DNA from: Adiantum capillus-veneris
Lineage: Eukaryota; Streptophyta; Polypodiopsida; Polypodiales; Pteridaceae
Assembly (NCBI GenBank): GCA_014529385.2
Contig: CM043946.1
Location: forward strand, 34,616,558-34,680,557
DNA: 64,000 nt
Direction of reading: 5' to 3'
In this document: positions 1 through 11,415 of the stretch, one piece after another
Layout of the letters: each line of letters begins with the position of its first letter
How positions within the stretch are numbered: position 1 is the first letter of the stretch
Notes under the pieces: model-generated
Database searches by the model: none
Told to the model about the DNA's origin: nothing
What the model saw: the letters and a program-made list of their open reading frames with translations, nothing else
Made by a program: the position numbers and the translations under genes

Positions 1-218
1 GTAGGCAAGTGCTTGAAGGAACCATGAGCATTCTAGGGAAACAGGCGATGACTCTGTTCTACTCTTGGGCACTCTTAGCACTTTTCATTGCTCATGATAC
101 TGCCAACATTCTCATTGTCATGATGTTCTCTATATTAATCTTGTCGCTAATCCAGTAAACTACTAACTCTAGAGATTGCTATGCACCATATGGAAGTCTT
201 CATTCCACCTTGTACAAT
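1..218. other. Unassigned left edge
   Basis: No gene or repeat that I can name. The stretch leads directly into an LTR-like segment and may be host DNA or the edge of an older element. Short open frames here have no recognisable motif. Confidence 0.3.
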
Positions 219-587
219 GTGAGGACTTAAACCTACTTCCATACTATGGCTATGTGAAAAATCCCTTACGGTGCTACTCTCACACATTCTAGTGTGAAAC
301 ATGCCTACACCTAGTACCTCAATTGCATGCGACTTGGAGCAGCCACTTGTCTCCTCATGCACACCCATCTAGGTGGATGCACTAGCATCTGCCACTTTCA
401 TCATTTGCATGTACTACTCCATCTATAAATGGAGAAACATTGTAAAAATTATGCATCCTATCAATCAACATACATATTTTGTACTATTTTGCACTTTGAT
501 TGCTTACGTTAATTTTAGTTAGCATGTGAACTTAGTATTTAAATCATGAATGTGACTAATCATTATCCTCCTTAACCAAGCATTACA
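219..587 (+). repeat. LTR of a Copia-type element (family C), 5' copy
   Basis: The segment starts TGTGAGGACTTAAACC and ends CATTACA, i.e. TG...CA, and is followed two bases later by a primer-binding site. The same sequence recurs at 60692-61036, where it sits directly after a polypurine tract, so the two mark the 5' and 3' ends of one retrotransposon family. A TATA-like tataaat lies near 424. I cannot tell whether the two copies belonged to one insertion; they are separated by about 60 kb of other elements. Confidence 0.6.
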
Positions 588-589
588 AG

Positions 590-601
590 TGGTATTAGAG
601 T
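590..601 (+). other. Primer-binding site, initiator-Met tRNA type
   Basis: The sequence tggtattagagt differs by two bases from TGGTATCAGAGC, the usual plant primer site matching the 3' end of initiator-Met tRNA. Its position two bases after the LTR end is canonical and gives a plus-strand element. Confidence 0.6.
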
Positions 602-1637
602 GATTGTGAGGCTCATTATTACCATTATTATTATTAGCATTATCATACCTTGCTTATTCACTATTGGGAATCATCTTCTTTTTGGCACTTAATCGATTCA
701 ATGTTTTTGACATAGTTTATGTATTAAGTCTTTGCATACATTTGTGTATTTTTGGCTTGGTTTTTTCTAATTATCAAAATCCCAACATTGAAACCAAGAA
801 AAAAGGGTTGGGATCCATCTCTTACAAGAAATCTTGGAACTTGATCAGATAGGTCCGAATCCAGGAGGCTATTGCTCATAAAAGCCTTGAAGGCTAGAAT
901 CTCATGCACCCACCTGCGTTGGCCTGTTGACCCTCGTGCTCACTGTCCTAACCCTTTCCAGCTCTGCCTATGTAGTGCATTCAATTCGCATCATACATGG
1001 ATCACTTATTCTTCTTGTGCTCACTCATGCAATCACGACCACTATCGATTCACTGTTTTCACCATCATCAAGCTCAACACGTGCAAGCCATTCCCTTGTT
1101 CACATGGACTCGTAAAGGAAAAATTCCCACGAGCCTTGTGCTCTAAAGCCTCCACCTAAAGGCTGTTGACACCAAAGGTTTTCAAAGCCTCAACATCACA
1201 TTAGGTGCCATCCGTATTGAGCTTTTTCCCGTAAATGGCGTCATTCTCAAAGGCTTCAACGCCTCAAGGTAGGGCATCAAAGAACATTGACATACCCAGA
1301 ATCAACAAGAAGTTTTTTTCAAGCTTCCCAAGGCACCATCACTATTGAAATATATGTATACACATATCTATAAGGACATGATTGTGTCAATCTCTATTTT
1401 AGGACTAGACAACATTGCTATTATAAATGGTAAGACCTTCCTCAAGCGGCAAATGAAAGTGCATTCACACAAGGGCACACATATTGACACACACATGATG
1501 AGCACTACACTTGCCATGTATTTTTGCATGACGACATTAGCCAAGACATGTGCATCCTCTCAACAATGGACCAATGAAGATCAACATGACAACATGACGA
1601 CAATGTACAAATCCAGTGAAATGAAGATGAAAAAAGA
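602..1637 (+). other. No gene recognised; ends in a purine-rich tract before a Tat LTR
   Basis: About 1 kb without a recognisable protein. The first part should be the leader of the family C element. The last 20 bases (1618-1637) are almost pure purine and abut the LTR at 1638, which fits a polypurine tract, so the right part is probably the 3' internal end of a Tat element. Open frames here show no family motif. Confidence 0.3.
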
Positions 1638-1869
1638 TGATGATGGCCGGTCTTTGAAGGCTTTTGCCGTGGGTACTAACCCCAAGGAGGGGAGCTTAAT
1701 AAAATAAATTAAAAAACACTTTTTGTTGCAGGTTGCTGCCACCCCCTTGCCCCTTTGTCCTTGCCCTCACAGAGGGGCCTCCACGCTTGGCACCACCCTC
1801 TCTCTCTCTCTCTCCCCCTCTTGCTTGGATCCATCTCCCTCTCTCTCTCCTCCATTATCACAAGCGACC

Positions 1870-1958
<89 letters not shown>

Positions 1959-1978
1959 CAGTCCAGCCAGGCAACAAC

Positions 1979-2052
<74 letters not shown>

Positions 2053-2195
2053 ATACACACACACACACACACTCACAAACACACACACACACACACACAC
2101 ACATTCACCCTCTCACAACTCCATAATCTCTCTCTCTCTTACCCTCGTTCAAATCCATAATCTCTCTCTCTCCCTCTCTTTTTCTGTGTAAATTC

Positions 2196-2263
<68 letters not shown>

Positions 2264-2305
2264 ACGCGCACACACACACACACACACACTCACATTCACA
2301 AACAC

Positions 2306-2355
<50 letters not shown>

Positions 2356-2456
2356 ACACACACACTCACCCTGACCCTCACATAGGCTCTCCTATCTCCT
2401 ACTCTCTCACCATCTCTCGCTCTTGGTCAGTAAATTCAGTCCTCTCTCTCTCTTTC

Positions 2457-2496
<40 letters not shown>

Positions 2497-2655
2497 ATCA
2501 CATGTATGTACACACACATACATACACTACATGCATAAGCGCATGTACACAGTCACATACGCACCAACAACGCACACACACGGCACACACATGAAGCAAA
2601 AAAGCAAAGGAATGGATATTAGCGCATCGACAAACAACGAAGGACCCAAAACACA
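1638..2655 (+). repeat. Tat-type Gypsy LTR, copy A (truncated), with CT/CA arrays
   Basis: It starts TGATGATGGCC after a purine tract and then matches the LTR at 58631-60256, including the block gccgtgggtactaacccc, a run near the gctgccaccc motif, and the alternating (CT)n/(CA)n arrays. Homology stops at about 2655 (ggacccaaaa), so the 3' part of the LTR is missing. The simple-sequence arrays are 1873-1953 and 1982-2048 (CT), 2053-2104 (CA), 2199-2258 (CT), 2308-2366 and 2459-2491 (CA). Confidence 0.65.
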
Positions 2656-2859
2656 TGATGGAAACAACAAATCAAATAATGACACCAAAGGCATGCCATA
2701 GCCACCACCGAAGTTGACGAGCGCGCTGTCGCAGTGCGCGGTTCTCCAGGGTGCGACATCTAGCTCTAGGATCATTTCAGGTATACTTCGTTCACTCTAT
2801 AATAACAAAAATATTGATTATTTGGTTGTTGATTTTGTGTTTTTGTTTTTCACTGCAGG

Positions 2860-3690
2860 TTGGTAAGGAAAAATTTGAAATCTGCGATTGGGTTTTTAGT
2901 CAAACCCAAATTCCTTCTATCATCAGTGAACAAAGAAACGGAGTCGTTCTTTTAGTGGAAGGATCTGGTGACTATAGAGTGGAATGGACATGGCAGGTGA
3001 CTTAAAGACTCTTAAGTGTATGTACAACATAACACACGGAGCAGCTGTGGCAAATCCATGCTTATATTGCATGGCTGATGCACAATCTCTTAAGAGTGTG
3101 CAATGAAATAGAGCTCCCAACAGACATCTTCAAGATAAAACTTTTAGGCCAATGCCTGATATTCTTCTGAGTAGAGTTCACGCTTGTACACTTTATGTAC
3201 TCTGTCAAATAATTGAAAAGGTGATTCATTTGTACATATGTTTTGCATGGACACTAAAGCCAAAGAGTGAGTAGAAAAGAGTGATCAAAGCATTAGAGGG
3301 AGTGCTCTCAGACATTGGTTTGCATGGAGGCAATGTCAAAATCGAAGAGGACCCTAAGATGTCTCAAAGTCATTACAAGGTACCTAGGAAAGCATCGATA
3401 GGTGGCGTGAAGGCCAAAAGGTTTCTTGGGTTTAGCCTCAAAGATTTAGATAGAGAAGAAATGTGAAACCTGTTTAACAAATGGAAACAGTTACATAAAG
3501 TGGTTAAAGACAATGTTGGTGGTGGGGCAATCCAAAATCACAAGGCGAACGTGTGGAAATCACTAGATAGAATTTTCCACTACGTTGAGCACCTTCTTGG
3601 GATCAAATTAAGCTCACATCATTTCAAGCAGCCTTGCTGGATTGGAGAAAGGCTTATGTTACAAGGTGAGGTGGGAAACATATCACACAT
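2860..3690 (+). pseudogene. Decayed multi-exon gene, family not recognised
   Basis: Coding character is clear although I do not know the family. A polypyrimidine tract and acceptor (ttcactgcag) end at about 2860 and open an exon reading VGKEKFEICDWVFSQTQ. Further on a frame has a CLYC pair near 3058, a block RPMPDILLSRVHACTLY (about 3150-3200), then ALEGVLSDIGLHGGNVKIEE (about 3287) and KANVWKSLDRIFHYVEHLLG (about 3545). These blocks lie in different frames, separated by stops (for example TGA at 3464), so the gene is dead here. The CLYC pair suggests metal binding. An intact Copia element is inserted just downstream at 3782, directly after another acceptor-like ttcaatgcag, and the coding trace may resume at 8947. 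It could be a transposon-borne gene or an old host gene. Confidence 0.4.
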
Positions 3691-3776
3691 TACATGGTGG
3701 GTTAGCATTCTATGTATACAAAACAAAATTTTAAATTGAACTCTATTGACCATTTTGTTTTATTTCAATGCAGCAA

Positions 3777-3781
3777 ATACT
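3777..3781. repeat. Target-site duplication ATACT (left)
   Basis: The five bases before the 5' LTR are identical to the five after the 3' LTR (8942-8946), the signature of retroviral-type integration. Confidence 0.9.
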
Positions 3782-4008
3782 TGTTACCATATACATGTGG
3801 TAGTGATGTATGTGAACACACTAGGACCGCCGGGGCATTTTTTCCCTCTTTAGGAGGTTTTTTCCCCCGAGCATTGTATATACGCCCATCACTCTAGGGC
3901 TATCTATCTTTCCATTGCACACTAAGTAACACACTCTGTATTGTGTGCCTTGAACTTCCTTCGTCTTCTCCAAGATGTGTGTGTCTCTCTGCAACCCTAA
4001 TTCCAACA
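3782..4008 (+). repeat. Copia copy 1, 5' LTR (227 bp)
   Basis: It starts TGTTACCATATAC and ends CTAATTCCAACA. It is very similar to 8716-8941. This short LTR is also found in the two minus-strand copies. Promoter and polyadenylation signals should be inside, though I cannot place them precisely. Confidence 0.95.
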
Positions 4009-4010
4009 AT

Positions 4011-4022
4011 TGGTATCAGAGT
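4011..4022 (+). other. Copia copy 1 primer-binding site (initiator-Met tRNA)
   Basis: The sequence tggtatcagagt begins two bases after the LTR and matches the canonical plant initiator-Met primer site except for its last base. Confidence 0.9.
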
Positions 4023-4371
4023 AGGTTACGTCCTCCCGGGCTTAGTTTCCAATTGCTCCAGCACACTCCTGCTCACTTTCTACGATTGTAGTGAGCTTTG
4101 GCGAGCCTTTGTAGGTCGACTAATATTTTGGGTGCGCTCGTAGAGCTCGATCTGCTTAGATTTTTTATTTGGGCTCATTTCGGCCTCCGTTTCCACTACA
4201 GGTAGTACTACATAGGCTATTTTGTCACTTTTTGCAAATTTTTTGTCAGTGCCGTTTTCTGAATAACAGGTGCCTTATAGTCTTCAATGGTTTGTGCTAT
4301 ATAGCACGTGCTGCTCCCGCTCTATTTCTCCTATTTTCGAGTAGTTTTCCCATTAGGTGCAGCATTTACCA

Positions 4372-7300
4372 TGGCTGACAACAACAACACATATGTGTTC
4401 AAGATGTTTGCTACTGAGGACAAGTTGGATGGGGACAACTACCCTATCTGGGCTTATATGATGCAACATGTTCTTGTGTCAAAGGGCGTCTAGAACATTG
4501 TGCAGGGCATTGATGTGCGTCCTGGTTCTGAGCATGTAGGCGATGTTGAGGATGTTGCAGGTCTTGCTGCAAGGAATGCTGCTGGTAGAGTTGTTTTGCC
4601 AATGGTAGAACAAGCTCGTTGGGATGTAAAGGATGCACAGGCTCATGCATTGATTGCGTTGTCTGTGAAGCGCACCATTGTTCCTCACATCCGTTCAACA
4701 AAATCTACAAAACAAGCTTGGGATATTCTAGCAGGTCTTTATGCAATCCTTAATGAGGCTAAAATTGCTTTGCTGCGTAAAGAGTTGGAGTCAAAGATTA
4801 TGCATGAGGAAGATAATATGGATACTTTCCTTGCTAGTGTCAAGGATATCAATGAGCAACTCATTTTTGTAGGTGAAGTCATTTCAGACAGTTCCCTAGT
4901 GCAGACTGTTCTTGATGCCTTACCAGATTCTTACAGGACTTTTGCTAGTACTTGGAGACTTATGACCCAAGGAAATCCCGAAGTTGTCAAGTTTGATGCA
5001 TTATGCACATTGTTGTTGCAAGAGTCACTTTCCAGAAAAAACAAGACTAGGAAGCGTGCAGTTGAACACGCTTTTATTGCTTCTCAAAGAAAGGGTGGTA
5101 ATAGTAATGCAGCCACTTCTTATGGTTCTGCTGCGAGTGGAAAATATTCTGTTCCTAGTGCTTCTACTGGCAACACTTCGTCTGGAAATTATTTTGATAA
5201 GGGCAAAACGAAGATGTGTTGCCATTATTGTAAAGTTAATGATCACTTGATCAAGTCGTGTCCTAAGTTGAAGGCCAAAGAGGCTAAGAAGAAAGAGGAT
5301 GGTTCCACTGCAAATGCTAGTTCCACTACAAATGCAGCCATTGTTGCGTCTTCTGTGAAAGGAGACTGTGATACTGATGTTGATGCACAATGGGCTTTTA
5401 GCACAGACTGCACTTACAATCCTGTTGTCCATGATGCATGCTTGTCAGTTGCTACAGATTCACATGTGTGGTATCTTGAAAGTGGTCCTACAAAGCACAT
5501 TACCTCACATCGTGAATTGTTTACCTCTCTCGAGTCTGTCCCTCATGGGAATTCTGTCACTTGTGCCAACAATGCCTCTTATCCAGTTCACGGAGTTGGA
5601 AAGATTATGCTCACTGCTGCTAATGGCAGTTCCTTCACACTTGTTGATGCACTTTATGTACCTGGGATCAAAAAGAATCTCTTGTCTGTATCCGCACTTG
5701 CTAGACTTGGACTTGTAGTCGAATTTGTGGATGACAAATGTACAATTCATGATCTCAGTTTTGGTGATGAAATTGTTGCATTTGGCCTTTTGTGCTGCGG
5801 GCTGTATAAACTCACTTTGTATGACAAGTGTGGAAAGTTTTTTGCAAATGATGTTGCAGATTTAAGGGCTATTTCAGATGCAAAACTTTGGCATGCACGT
5901 TTTGGTCATCTGAATTTTGCCAGTTTGTTGCATTTGCAGAAATCTGATATGGTTGCTTCTTTGCCGCCTCTTGAAGAACCTATCAAAAACATGTTTGTGA
6001 AGGCTGTATTTTGGGTAAGATGCAGCGTTCTAAGTTTCCAAAGGATGGTTCAGTTCGGGCCACATGCAAGTTGCAACTTGTGCATAGTGATGTTTGTGGG
6101 CCCATGCAAACTCCGTCCTTGGGTAATTACATGTACTTCGTGACTTTCATTGACGATTACTCTAGGCATGCATGGGTATTCCCGCTTAAAGAGAAGTCCG
6201 AAGTTTTTATGTGCTTCAAACAATTTCTGGCTATGGCTGAAAATGTCTCAAAATGTACTATGGGCACCCTTCGAGGGGGGTTGTATATGTCTCATGAATT
6301 CAATGCATTTTTGGCTAGTCGTGGGATAAAACACCAATATACAGTGCCTTATACACCTCAGAAAAATGGTGTTGCTGAGAGGAAAAACAGGTCACTAGCG
6401 GAAAGGGCACGATGTATGGTCAAAAGTCAAGCTTTGCCGCATTCTTTTTGGCTTGAGGCCATCATGTGTGCCACTTATGTACTAAACAGGTGTCCTACGA
6501 AAGCTTTGCAGTCTATTACTTCATATGAAGCATGGCATGATAGAAAGCCTTCTATTGAGCACATGCGTGTTTTCTGGTTGTTTGGCATATGCTTTGTTGC
6601 CACAAGTGCAGCACAAAAAATTGGATGATAAGGCTGCCAAATGTATTTTTGTTGGTTATAGTGTTGAAAGCAAGGGTTACAGGTTGTATCATCCACAAAC
6701 AAAACATATTCCGGTCTCACGGAATGTAGTGTTTGTGGAAGATTCTATTCAGCCCTTGCTGTCATGTACTACAATAATGTAAGCTCACAGGACATTTATG
6801 ACACTTTGTTGCCTCTTTTCAGTGGTGGAAATACGAATGTAAGTTCCAATGAGGCAAATGTACAGCCTATGGGGGTTTCTGAAAATGTTATAGAACAGCC
6901 TATTACTGATGCAGATGTACATAATGTACTTGATGAGGAAAGGGCTGAAAATGAGCAGGCTAGAGGTATGCCAAAATGGCTGGTGCACACTTTGCATGAC
7001 AGTAAATTGGATGCACCTTTGTCTAGCCGTACTCGTTCAGGCTCTTGCCATGCATCTTATGCATCAGATTGTTATGATTTGGATGTGTCTAGCTTACATG
7101 ATGTTGAGGAGCCTCTGTCTTTTGATGAAGCACAGAATTCAAAAATTTGGATGGCTGCCATGCAATCAGAATATGATGCACTTATAGAAAATGACACATG
7201 GACTTTATGTGATTTGCCTCCTAGCAAAAAGGCCATTGGTACGAAGTGGGTTTACAAGTTGAAACGCAAGCCGGATGGTGAGAACGATCGCCATAAGGAT

Positions 7301-8640
7301 CGACTTGTTGCAAAGGGTTATGCACAGCAAAAAGGCATTGATTATGAAGAGACTTTTGCTCCCACTTGTCGCATGACTACTGTGCGTTTTCTATGTGCAT
7401 TGGCAGCTCATTTTGGTTGGGATGTACATCAATTAGACATTGTTACTGCTTTCTTGAATGGTGACATATTTGTGGAAGTCTATGTAATGCAGCCTCGCAG
7501 TTTTGTCATAAAAGGACAAGAGGACAAAGTGTGCAGATGTAAGAAGGCTTTGTATGGGTTGAAGCAATCTCCTCGTGCTTGGTATGAGAAAGATGACACT
7601 CATTTGGTCAAACGAGGCTTTCGTAATAGTCCAACAAAAAGCACATTGTATGTAAAGCGTGAGGGTGATGTACTTCTCATTGTGGTTCTTTATTTCGATG
7701 ATTTGCTGATCACTGGACCAAATAAGAGACATATTGCTGCATTTAAGGCTAATTTGTATGCTACTTTCAAGATGAAAGATTTGGGGCTGTTGCATCATTA
7801 CTTGGGTATACAGTTTAAGCAGTGTGATGGTGGTATTGCCTTGTGTCAAAGAAGTCACATAGAGACATTGCTATGTAAGTTTGGACTTGAGGATTGCAAA
7901 CCTACTACCACTCCCATGGAAACAGGTTTGAACTTGAGTTTATATGGTGCTGGCGATCCTACTAATGTCACTCTTTACCAAATTGATGTTGACTGCCTCA
8001 TTTATGTATGCAACACAAGACCGGATATTCAGTGTTACAGTCTCACAGGTCAGAAGATTTATGCATAGCCCAGGGTCTAAGCATTGGCAGGCTGTCAAGA
8101 GGATTTTCCACTAACTTAGTGGCACTTTACATCTCGGCTTGTTTTATCCCAAGGGCGATCATTGCCGGCAGACTTACATGCTTTTTCGGACTCATATTGG
8201 GCTGGTTGTTTCGCGTGTCCACAAGTGGTTTTTGTTTCATTCTTGGTAGTTCATGTATATCATGGTTGAGAAATAAGAAACTTACTGTGGCCACTTCAAG
8301 TTGTGAGGCTGAGTACAGGGCAGTCTTCACAGCTACGGTTGAGTGTATATGGCTCAGACGCCTTATGGCTGATTTGGGTGTTGGACAGGACACTGCCAAC
8401 ACTATCTACACTGACAGTCACAAGGCATTAGCAGTTGCAAGGAACCTAGTTTTTCATGCTCACACAAAGCACATTGAGGTGCATTACCACTATGTCAGGG
8501 AGAGGCTCTCAGCAGGAGAGATCAACTTGGCTTATGTGCCAACATAGGACAACCTTGCAGATCTTTTCACAAAGGCATTGTCTCGTGAGAAGCTAGAAGC
8601 TTTCTGCAAAGCTTTGGGTTTACTCCCCTTTGTGGACTAA
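4372..8640 (+). pseudogene. Copia gag-pol polyprotein, disrupted
   Basis: The start is the ATG at 4372 (MADNNNTYVFKMF). Domains in order: UBN2-type gag; CX2CX4HX4C zinc knuckle (CHYC..H..C, near 5219); protease at 5469, where the usual DSGA is ESGP; GAG-pre-integrase (LWHARFGHLNF, near 5890); integrase core (LVHSDVCGP, DDYSRHAW, TPQKNGVAERKNRS); reverse transcriptase (7140-8000, with YFDD in place of YVDD); RNase H (SSCEAEYRAV, then YTDSHKALAVA); stop TAA at 8638. Breaks: TAG at 4491; a frameshift near 5987, where copy 3 lacks two A's; frameshifts near 6585, 6775 and 8040; TAG at 8546. The protein would package, copy and integrate the element's own RNA. Protease and RT catalytic residues have both changed, so this copy is inactive and could move only with help from another copy. 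Confidence 0.9.
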
Positions 8641-8705
8641 TCATTTCATGAGGGCATGGCACTTCCCTTTACTCATGTGCCAACTCTTGTTCACCGCATC
8701 ACTCC

Positions 8706-8713
8706 AGGGGGGA
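8706..8713 (+). other. Copia copy 1 polypurine tract
   Basis: The purine run aggggggga-like block just before the 3' LTR is the expected plus-strand priming site for reverse transcription. Confidence 0.75.
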
Positions 8714-8715
8714 TT

Positions 8716-8941
8716 TGTTACCATATACATGTGGTAGTGATGTATGTGAACACACTATGACCGCCGGGGCATATTTTCGCTCTTTAGGAGGTTTTTTCCC
8801 CCGAGCATTTTATAACGCCCATCACTCTAGGTCTACCTATCTTTCCATTGCATACTAAGTCACACACTCTCTATTGTGTGTCTTGAGCTTCCTTCGTCTT
8901 CTCCAAGTTGTGTGTGTCTCTTTGCAACCCTAATTCCAACA
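8716..8941 (+). repeat. Copia copy 1, 3' LTR (226 bp)
   Basis: It has the same ends as the 5' LTR and one base less. It is followed by ATACT (8942-8946), the right target-site duplication. A small number of substitutions between the LTRs implies a moderately recent insertion. Confidence 0.95.
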
Positions 8942-8946
8942 ATACT

Positions 8947-9394
8947 ATTCAACCATGGTCCATATTTTTCCAAGACATATGGCTCACTATCAATATGTTC
9001 CACGCAAGGCATGGAAAAAACCCACTACATGGAAAGAACAGGTTATTTTAAGAACACTAGACATGGGCGAGGAAAGGATAAGTCCAATAGCCTATTAGAG
9101 TTACACCAATGGACTTATAAATGACTAATTCATAGAGCAAGGCAGAAGGAGCTTCTTAATAGTCCAAAAATTACACGGTCTTTACAACACATCCGCAAAG
9201 AGAAGAAACAGATGGCTTGGGGAAATTCAAATGCGGGGGAGTGCCATGCGAGGTGGTGACAATCACAAGTTAGGAGCAGGAGAAGATGGACATGAGGGAG
9301 AAGATGGAACTGAGCCCGTCGTTTTTATCCTCTTTGATGCACCTCCTTCTTCCTCACTTTGTACCTCTTCGATGTGCAAGCTCTGTAGACGAGC
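8947..9394. other. No gene recognised; continuation of the Copia target sequence
   Basis: This is the DNA that adjoined 3776 before the Copia insertion. It may hold the rest of the decayed gene at 2860-3690. Toward 9230-9394 it becomes the 3' region of the minus-strand gene at 9395-11036; past that gene's stop the same frame stays open with a basic, Ser/Pro-rich stretch (ASKRIKTTGS). Confidence 0.3.
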
Positions 9395-11036
9395 TCATTC
9401 CTCTGCTGGTGGCAGCATCCCCACGTGCATCAGGCATCTTCTTTGCCTCAAAAATATCCGCTTGTTGTATGGATCTAAGCTCTCTGGGTCTTCAACCCCT
9501 GTAGCCAGAGCCTCAGCTGTGTAGGACATGAAATAGGGGGCTCTAAGTTCTTGGCACCCATACCCAATGCCAAAGACGCGTAGAGCAAACTGTTTCTCAA
9601 TCAGACTTAGTCTTTCTGCGTTTAGTGGAAGGGGGCGCCCACCACACAATCTTGTAATAAGTTTCATTGCAAACAGTGGGAACTTTGCATTGTCCTCGAA
9701 GTATTCATTTTGGTATATTATGATCTACAAAAAATTAGTAAAGAATTTATGGGCTGTAAGTGAGATGAGTACAATTTCCAAGTAGTTGAATTGTTCCTAC
9801 AAACCATTTTGTGGTTGAAACACCCGATGTAGTGAGAGAACACCGCATCCTTGCCTTGTACTCCAGTGACAAGCCCTTGCCGTGACCCTCCCGCTCTTCT
9901 AAGGAAACTATTGTCATACACTAGCACCTGTCAACAAAAAGATTGATCATGATATTTTATCACTGGGCCATCTCCAATACCATCTAAATGCCTTTAAAAA
10001 TTAACATCTGATTCTCATCCATTTCCAACGTCGACCTTCCCCACAAGTGAATAGAATGACTATTCATTACCTGAGCTCTAGGTGACACGGGTCTACCCAT
10101 GTTTTCCAAGCCGAGTTGTTTTGTTGTCGATTGAAACTGCTCACCTGCTGGCAAATTGGCCTCTCCGAACTTCGCTCCATTGAATGTATCTTTGATCAGT
10201 AGCCACCCTGAAGTAAATTGTGAGTCGTGGACAATTATGTCAGCAATAAGATGTTGGTACACTCCATCATCATCCACAAATCCCATGTCTGCCTCACAAA
10301 AAATTGCAATTGCAGCTAGGCAATAGTCCTCCCGTATATTCAGCTCATGCATGATATCTGTGATCAGAACGTAGTGGGTGTCGCCCGCCATAAAAAAGCT
10401 GGGAGCGCAATTCAGAGGCAAAGTCACTTCCTTATTTGGGCTTTCTTGCTTGCACCCTATTGCTGCATCCGCAAGAGTTAAGCCCGCATCAAATGTTTCC
10501 TTTAATACCTCTACCCGCTCTTCTTCTGGGTCAAACTGCACCTCCACATCCTCTATCTCTTCCTCCGGTACCAATGGACAACTACCGAAAGTTGTTGACT
10601 GGGAAGTCTGTGACTCACCATCCGTCTGCAAGTATAAGTAATAGACAAACCCATGGTAGAATTCCACTAAGCGACACTTTTTGAGGTGCTTCATACACTT
10701 GTCTTGTACAAGCAGTGCATTGGAGGGACACTTTTCTAGACTGCGATTCAGTCTCCTTGAAGCACTCTTGTCACGATCAAGGTCGGCTGGGTGCACATAT
10801 CTCATGCCATCAACTGTCATGGAATTGTCACAAATGATTGCCTCATACTGTTGCAAATGGGTTTGTAGGTACTCAACTGAGCAATCTATAATCCTCTGTA
10901 TAGAAAACTCTGCATTAAACATACACGATAGTTCTGGTGCACAATGATGAGCACGGACGTTGTATAAGGACGTGAACAAGTTTTCTTCACATGTATCCTT
11001 GCCCACAATGTCTGTCTCAAGGACTATGATCCCCAT
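9395..11036 (-). CDS. Three-exon gene of unknown function; possible N-terminal histone fold
   Basis: Exons on the minus strand are 11036-10071, 9927-9805 and 9724-9395. The donors (CAG/gtaatg, ATG/gtttgt) and acceptors (ttgacag, tttgtag) all fall in phase 0, giving 472 codons with no internal stop. I chose the ATG at 11036 because an acceptor (tttatttcag) lies two bases before it, so a 5' non-coding exon is likely. I do not recognise the family. Residues of about 20-100 run LFTSLYNVRA, then IIDCSVEYLQTHLQQ, then YVHPADLDRDK; the helix-loop-helix-loop-helix spacing and the VEYL and P-x-x-L motifs recall H2A or H3, but the similarity is weak. An acidic stretch (EEEIEDVEV) follows near residue 170. 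The rest, including GIGYGCQELRAP near the C-terminus, has no motif I know. It is divergently oriented to the H3-like frame at 14654 and shares the hairpin repeats upstream. Confidence 0.5.
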
Positions 11037-11310
11037 GACTGAAATAAAAAGCAAGCCAAAACTACTATTCAAAATTGGTATGTATTTGGTGTCATAACCA
11101 AGTGAATATTGAGCCTCGATTATCCCTCAAGGTCTCTATTCGCTTGGTTGAATTTCCGTTGTACCCACAACGTTTGTCTCCAGGACTATGATCCCATGAC
11201 TAAAAGAAAAAGCAAGCCAAAACTACTTTTCAAAATTGGTCTATATTTGGTGTCATAACCAAGCGAATATTGAGCCTCAAGTATCCCTCAAGGTCTCTTT
11301 TTGCTTGGTT
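11008..11310. repeat. Tandem duplication (about 155 bp) over the start of the minus-strand gene
   Basis: The block 11008-11155 (cctgtctcaaggactatgat region through the hairpin at ggtctctattcgcttggtt) is repeated with changes at 11163-11310. It includes the first coding bases, the acceptor before the ATG, and one ACCAAGCGAATA...TTCGCTTGGT hairpin. The duplicated start at about 11190 has lost one C of the CCCC run and its acceptor. Confidence 0.7.
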
Positions 11311-11349
11311 TTGTCCCATGCACTAATGACATAAAAGTAACATCACTTG

Positions 11350-11415
11350 AGTCAGAACCAGGTGAATATGGGCCCCAAGAATCTTCGAATGACCCTATTC
11401 GCTTGGTTCTGACCC
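11350..11415. repeat. Hairpin of the ACCAAGCGAAT family
   Basis: The arms gtcagaaccaggtgaatatg and ctattcgcttggttctgac are complementary apart from two or three mismatches. They belong to the same family as the array at 12508-14545. Confidence 0.65.

Larger units (their letters stand above)
3782..8941 (+). mobile_element. Complete Ty1/Copia LTR retrotransposon (copy 1), 5160 bp
   Basis: Both LTRs, primer site, polypurine tract and a perfect 5-bp target duplication are present. The domain order protease, integrase, reverse transcriptase, RNase H is that of Copia. The coding region carries stops and frameshifts, so this copy cannot make its own proteins, but nearly identical LTR ends and the intact duplication show it arrived by normal integration. 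Two more copies of the family lie at 22215-24298 and 49575-52779, both on the minus strand and both truncated. Confidence 0.95.

Noticed and set aside
1709-2381. Long open frames of Leu-Ser, Arg-Glu, Thr-His and Cys-Val repeats over the CT/CA arrays
   Set aside because: They are the translation of dinucleotide repeats in every frame and have no other protein-like sequence; the same applies at 11652-12027, 19497-19913, 24945-25500 and 58574-59150.
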